From contig SKSL01000204.1 in NCBI GenBank assembly GCA_007123015.1, forward strand, positions 1 through 7,340: DNA of 7,340 nt. The letters are read 5' to 3'. The number at the start of each line of letters is the position of its first letter. The first letter of the stretch is position 1. The DNA is from Natronohydrobacter sp. Its GTDB lineage: Bacteria > Pseudomonadota > Alphaproteobacteria > Rhodobacterales > Rhodobacteraceae. Of the stretch, positions 4,492 through 7,340 are shown in pieces. Position numbers and translations under genes: made by a program. The notes below the pieces were generated by a model. That model worked only from the letters and a program-made list of their open reading frames with translations. It made no database searches and was not told the DNA's origin.

Positions 4492-7340
4492 TTAGTCCGG
4501 CTTGCGCCCGAACACCATCTCGGCTTCGGACATTTCCGGGCTCGGGGCCGCAAGCGCTGCAGCTGCCTCGGCTTCTGCGCGACGCGCTTCAAGAACCTTG
4601 CGGTCGCGTTCCGCTGCGATCTGGCGCACTTTCGTGACCACGCCCCCGGTCCCGGCGGGGATCAGACGACCAACGATGACATTCTCTTTCAGGCCCACCA
4701 GATGATCGCGCTTGCCCTGAACCGAGGCTTCGGTCAGCACCCGCGTGGTTTCCTGGAACGAGGCGGCCGAAATGAAGCTGCGGGTCTGCAGCGACGCCTT
4801 GGTGATCCCCAATAGGATCGGCTCGCCCTTTGCAGGTTCCATGCCTTGCGCGATGGCTTTCGCGTTCATCTCATCGAACTCTGCCTTGTCGACATGCTCG
4901 CCTTTCAGCAGCGTGGTCTCACCACTGTCGAGGATCTCCCATTTCTGCAGCATCTGCCGCACGATCACCTCGATATGCTTGTCATTGATCTTCACGCCCT
5001 GCAGACGATACACGTCCTGCACTTCGTCGATCAGGTAATTGGCCAGCGCTTCGATCCCCAGAATGCGCAGGATGTCATGGGGGGCGGGGTTGCCATCCAT
5101 GATGTAATCGCCGCGCTGGACGAAATCGCCTTCGACCACCGGAATATGCTTGCCCTTGGGCACCAGATATTCCGCCGGTTCAAGGCTGTCATCGGCAGGC
5201 TGGATCCGAATACGGCGCTTGTTCTTGTAGTCCTTCTCGAAATGCACATAGCCATCAATTTCACAGATGATGGCATGATCCTTCGGACGCCGGGCCTCGA
5301 ACAATTCGGCCACACGCGGCAGACCCCCGGTGATGTCCTTGGTCTTGGCACCTTCGCGCGGAATACGCGCGACCACATCGCCTGCCACGACATCCCCACC
5401 GTCTTCGACCGACAGAACCGCGTCGACCGACATCGGATAGGTGATCGGATTGCCAGCTTCATTGCGCATCGGCTCGCCGCTCGCGGCATCCATCAGGATG
5501 ACTTCGGGCTTCAGATCGCCGCCTTTGGGCACAGAGCGCCAATCGGTCACGATCTTCTGCGTCATGCCAGTGGCCTCGTCGGTCTCATCCCGGACCGAGA
5601 GGCCCGCAATCAGATCGACAAAGCGCACGCGCCCTGTCGTTTCGGCAATAATCGGCAGCGTGTAGGGGTCCCATTCAAAGAGCTTCCCGCCCCGCTCGAT
5701 CTGTTCGCCATCCTTGACAAACAGCTTCGCGCCATAGCCCGGCTTGAAGGTCGCACGCTCGACATTGTTTTCGTCGATGATCGCGATCTGCATCGACCGG
5801 CCCGTGACGATCACGTCACCCGCAGAATTGGTGATGGTCTGCATGTTGCGCAATTCAATGCGGCCTGCTGCATTGGCTTCCTGAAAGGACTGGCTGCCCC
5901 CTTGCGCGATGCCCCCGATGTGGAACGTCCGCATGGTCAACTGTGTGCCGGGCTCGCCGATGGACTGCGCGGCAATGATGCCCACAGCCTCACCCTTGTT
6001 GACCAGCGTGCCGCGCGCAAGATCGCGGCCGTAGCATTTGGCACAGACCCCCTCTTCCGCCTCGCAGGTCAGCGGCGAGCGGATCTTGACCGAAGCAATC
6101 CCGGCGCTTTCGACGATATCGGCATCCCGTTCCCCGATCAGTGCATTGCGGGCGATCAGCATTTCACCAGTTGCAGGATCAATCACATCTTCAGCCGCAA
6201 CCCGTCCGAGAATACGCTCCCCAAGCGAGGCGATAACTTCCCCATCATTCACTGCAGCCTGTGCAGTGATGAACAGATCCGTGCCGCAATCGTCGATCCG
6301 CACAATGCAATCCTGTGCCACATCCACGAGGCGCCGCGTCAGATAGCCCGAATTCGCCGTTTTGAGCGCAGTATCAGACAGGCCTTTCCGCGCCCCATGG
6401 GTCGAGTTGAAGTATTCAAGAACGGTCAGACCTTCCTTGAAATTCGAGATGATGGGCGTTTCGATGATTGCGCCATTGGGCTTCGACATCAGCCCGCGCA
6501 TCCCGCCAAGCTGCTTCATCTGCGTAACCGAGCCACGCGCCCCGGAATGCGCCATCATATAGACCGAATTCGGCTCCAGCTCTGCACCAGAGTCGTCATG
6601 GCGCACGGCCGAAATCGTGTCCATCATGGCGGCGGTCAACTCGTCGTTGCATTTCGACCAAGCATCGACGACCTTGTTGTATTTCTCACCTTGGGTGATC
6701 AGACCATCCATATATTGCTGTTCGAAATCCTTCACCTGATCGCGGACCCTGTTGACGATCTCCCACTTGCTATCAGGCACGAGCATGTCGTCCTTGCCAA
6801 AGGAAATCCCGGCACGGAACGCTTCCTGAAAGCCGAGGCTCATGATCTGATCGCAGAAGATTACCGATTCCTTCTGCCCGCAATACCGATAGACCGTGTC
6901 GATGACGTTCTGCACATCCTTCTTGCGCAGCAGTCGGTTGACCAGCTCGAAGGGCGCTTTCGCATTCATCGGCAAAAGTCCGCCCAGCCGCAAACGGCCC
7001 GGTGTGGTCTCGTAGCGGCGCAACACTTCATTGCCGTCTTCGTCGATCTGTTTGATCCGGCACTGGATTTTCGCGTGCAGATGCACCTCGCCTGCCGAAA
7101 GCGCATGCTCAACTTCCTCGATCGAGGCAAAGATCATCCCCTCGCCGACCATGCCCTCGCGCATCATCGAGACATAATAGAGCCCCAGAACCATGTCCTG
7201 CGACGGCACGATGATCGGTGCACCATTCGCGGGCGAAAGCACGTTATTGGTGGACATCATCAAGACGCGCGCTTCAAGCTGGGCTTCCAGCGACAAGGGC
7301 ACATGCACGGCCATCTGATCGCCGTCAAAGTCGGCATTGA
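4492..7340 (-). CDS. rpoC: DNA-directed RNA polymerase beta' subunit, C-terminal two thirds (cut by window edge)
   Basis: The last 948 residues are present; the 5' part lies beyond the right edge. Beta' forms the catalytic cleft of RNA polymerase. The first visible residues are NADFDGD (7338-7318), the invariant motif whose three aspartates hold the catalytic magnesium. Counting from that N as residue 1: the bridge-helix region HSGARGSVTQMKQLGGMRGL is at about 264-283; the second zinc site is Cys351, Cys425, Cys432 and Cys435, with spacings of 74, 7 and 3 residues identical to those of E. coli; and the trigger loop GEPGTQLTMRTFHIGG is at about 461-476. Between that helix and KDITGGLPRVAELFEARRPK (from about 667) lies an insert of roughly 190 residues, the SI3 insertion also found in E. 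coli. The C terminus has ENVIVGRLIPAGTG and a charged alanine/glutamate-rich tail ending in MVFGRKPD. TAA at 4494-4492 is followed by a strong terminator. Confidence 0.99.
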   Translation of the reverse strand, partial: NADFDGDQMAVHVPLSLEAQLEARVLMMSTNNVLSPANGAPIIVPSQDMVLGLYYVSMMREGMVGEGMIFASIEEVEHALSAGEVHLHAKIQCRIKQIDEDGNEVLRRYETTPGRLRLGGLLPMNAKAPFELVNRLLRKKDVQNVIDTVYRYCGQKESVIFCDQIMSLGFQEAFRAGISFGKDDMLVPDSKWEIVNRVRDQVKDFEQQYMDGLITQGEKYNKVVDAWSKCNDELTAAMMDTISAVRHDDSGAELEPNSVYMMAHSGARGSVTQMKQLGGMRGLMSKPNGAIIETPIISNFKEGLTVLEYFNSTHGARKGLSDTALKTANSGYLTRRLVDVAQDCIVRIDDCGTDLFITAQAAVNDGEVIASLGERILGRVAAEDVIDPATGEMLIARNALIGERDADIVESAGIASVKIRSPLTCEAEEGVCAKCYGRDLARGTLVNKGEAVGIIAAQSIGEPGTQLTMRTFHIGGIAQGGSQSFQEANAAGRIELRNMQTITNSAGDVIVTGRSMQIAIIDENNVERATFKPGYGAKLFVKDGEQIERGGKLFEWDPYTLPIIAETTGRVRFVDLIAGLSVRDETDEATGMTQKIVTDWRSVPKGGDLKPEVILMDAASGEPMRNEAGNPITYPMSVDAVLSVEDGGDVVAGDVVARIPREGAKTKDITGGLPRVAELFEARRPKDHAIICEIDGYVHFEKDYKNKRRIRIQPADDSLEPAEYLVPKGKHIPVVEGDFVQRGDYIMDGNPAPHDILRILGIEALANYLIDEVQDVYRLQGVKINDKHIEVIVRQMLQKWEILDSGETTLLKGEHVDKAEFDEMNAKAIAQGMEPAKGEPILLGITKASLQTRSFISAASFQETTRVLTEASVQGKRDHLVGLKENVIVGRLIPAGTGGVVTKVRQIAAERDRKVLEARRAEAEAAAALAAPSPEMSEAEMVFGRKPD

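Noticed and set aside
1..7340. CRISPR arrays, tRNA or rRNA genes, insertion sequences, or a defence or mobile gene cluster
   Set aside because: None is visible. Apart from the short palindrome pair and the lone glycosyltransferase, the window is conserved translation and transcription genes.

Overview
The window is housekeeping sequence from an alphaproteobacterium, most likely of the Rhodobacterales/Roseobacter group. This rests on the close family resemblance of the EF-G, S7, S12 and RNA polymerase beta' proteins, on the gene order rpoC / rpsL-rpsG-fusA-tuf, and on a glycosyltransferase-like gene of a type common in Rhodobacteraceae. Every gene I can support is read leftward on the minus strand. 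The genus cannot be fixed from the sequence alone.

In transcription order (right to left), the window opens inside rpoC at its catalytic NADFDGD motif and contains the last 948 residues of beta'. About 20 nt after the rpoC stop there is a strong intrinsic terminator (12-bp GC-rich stem plus T-tract), followed by a weaker hairpin. Next comes a solitary gene for a putative rhamnosyltransferase-type glycosyltransferase (PF11316-like), probably starting at a TTG codon. A 362-nt gene-free stretch follows. It holds a convincing sigma70-type promoter (TTGACA, 17 nt, TATACG, GC-rich discriminator) and a predicted leader of about 217 nt for the str operon. The operon then runs rpsL (S12), rpsG (S7), fusA (EF-G) and the first 39 codons of tuf (EF-Tu), which leaves the window on the left.

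The str genes work together in translation: S12 and S7 are in the decoding and head regions of the 30S subunit, EF-Tu delivers aminoacyl-tRNA and EF-G drives translocation. RpoC is the catalytic half of RNA polymerase. The glycosyltransferase has no evident functional link to them; it sits between two transcription units and is bounded by a terminator on one side and a promoter on the other.

I found no undescribed multi-gene system. The most interesting items are non-coding: a head-to-head pair of GTAG-headed palindromes between fusA and tuf that looks like a REP/BIME element, a cluster of five identical GGTCAA hexamers around the str promoter and leader, and an rpsL-rpsG junction of only 12 nt, too short to hold the S7 operator known from E. 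coli.
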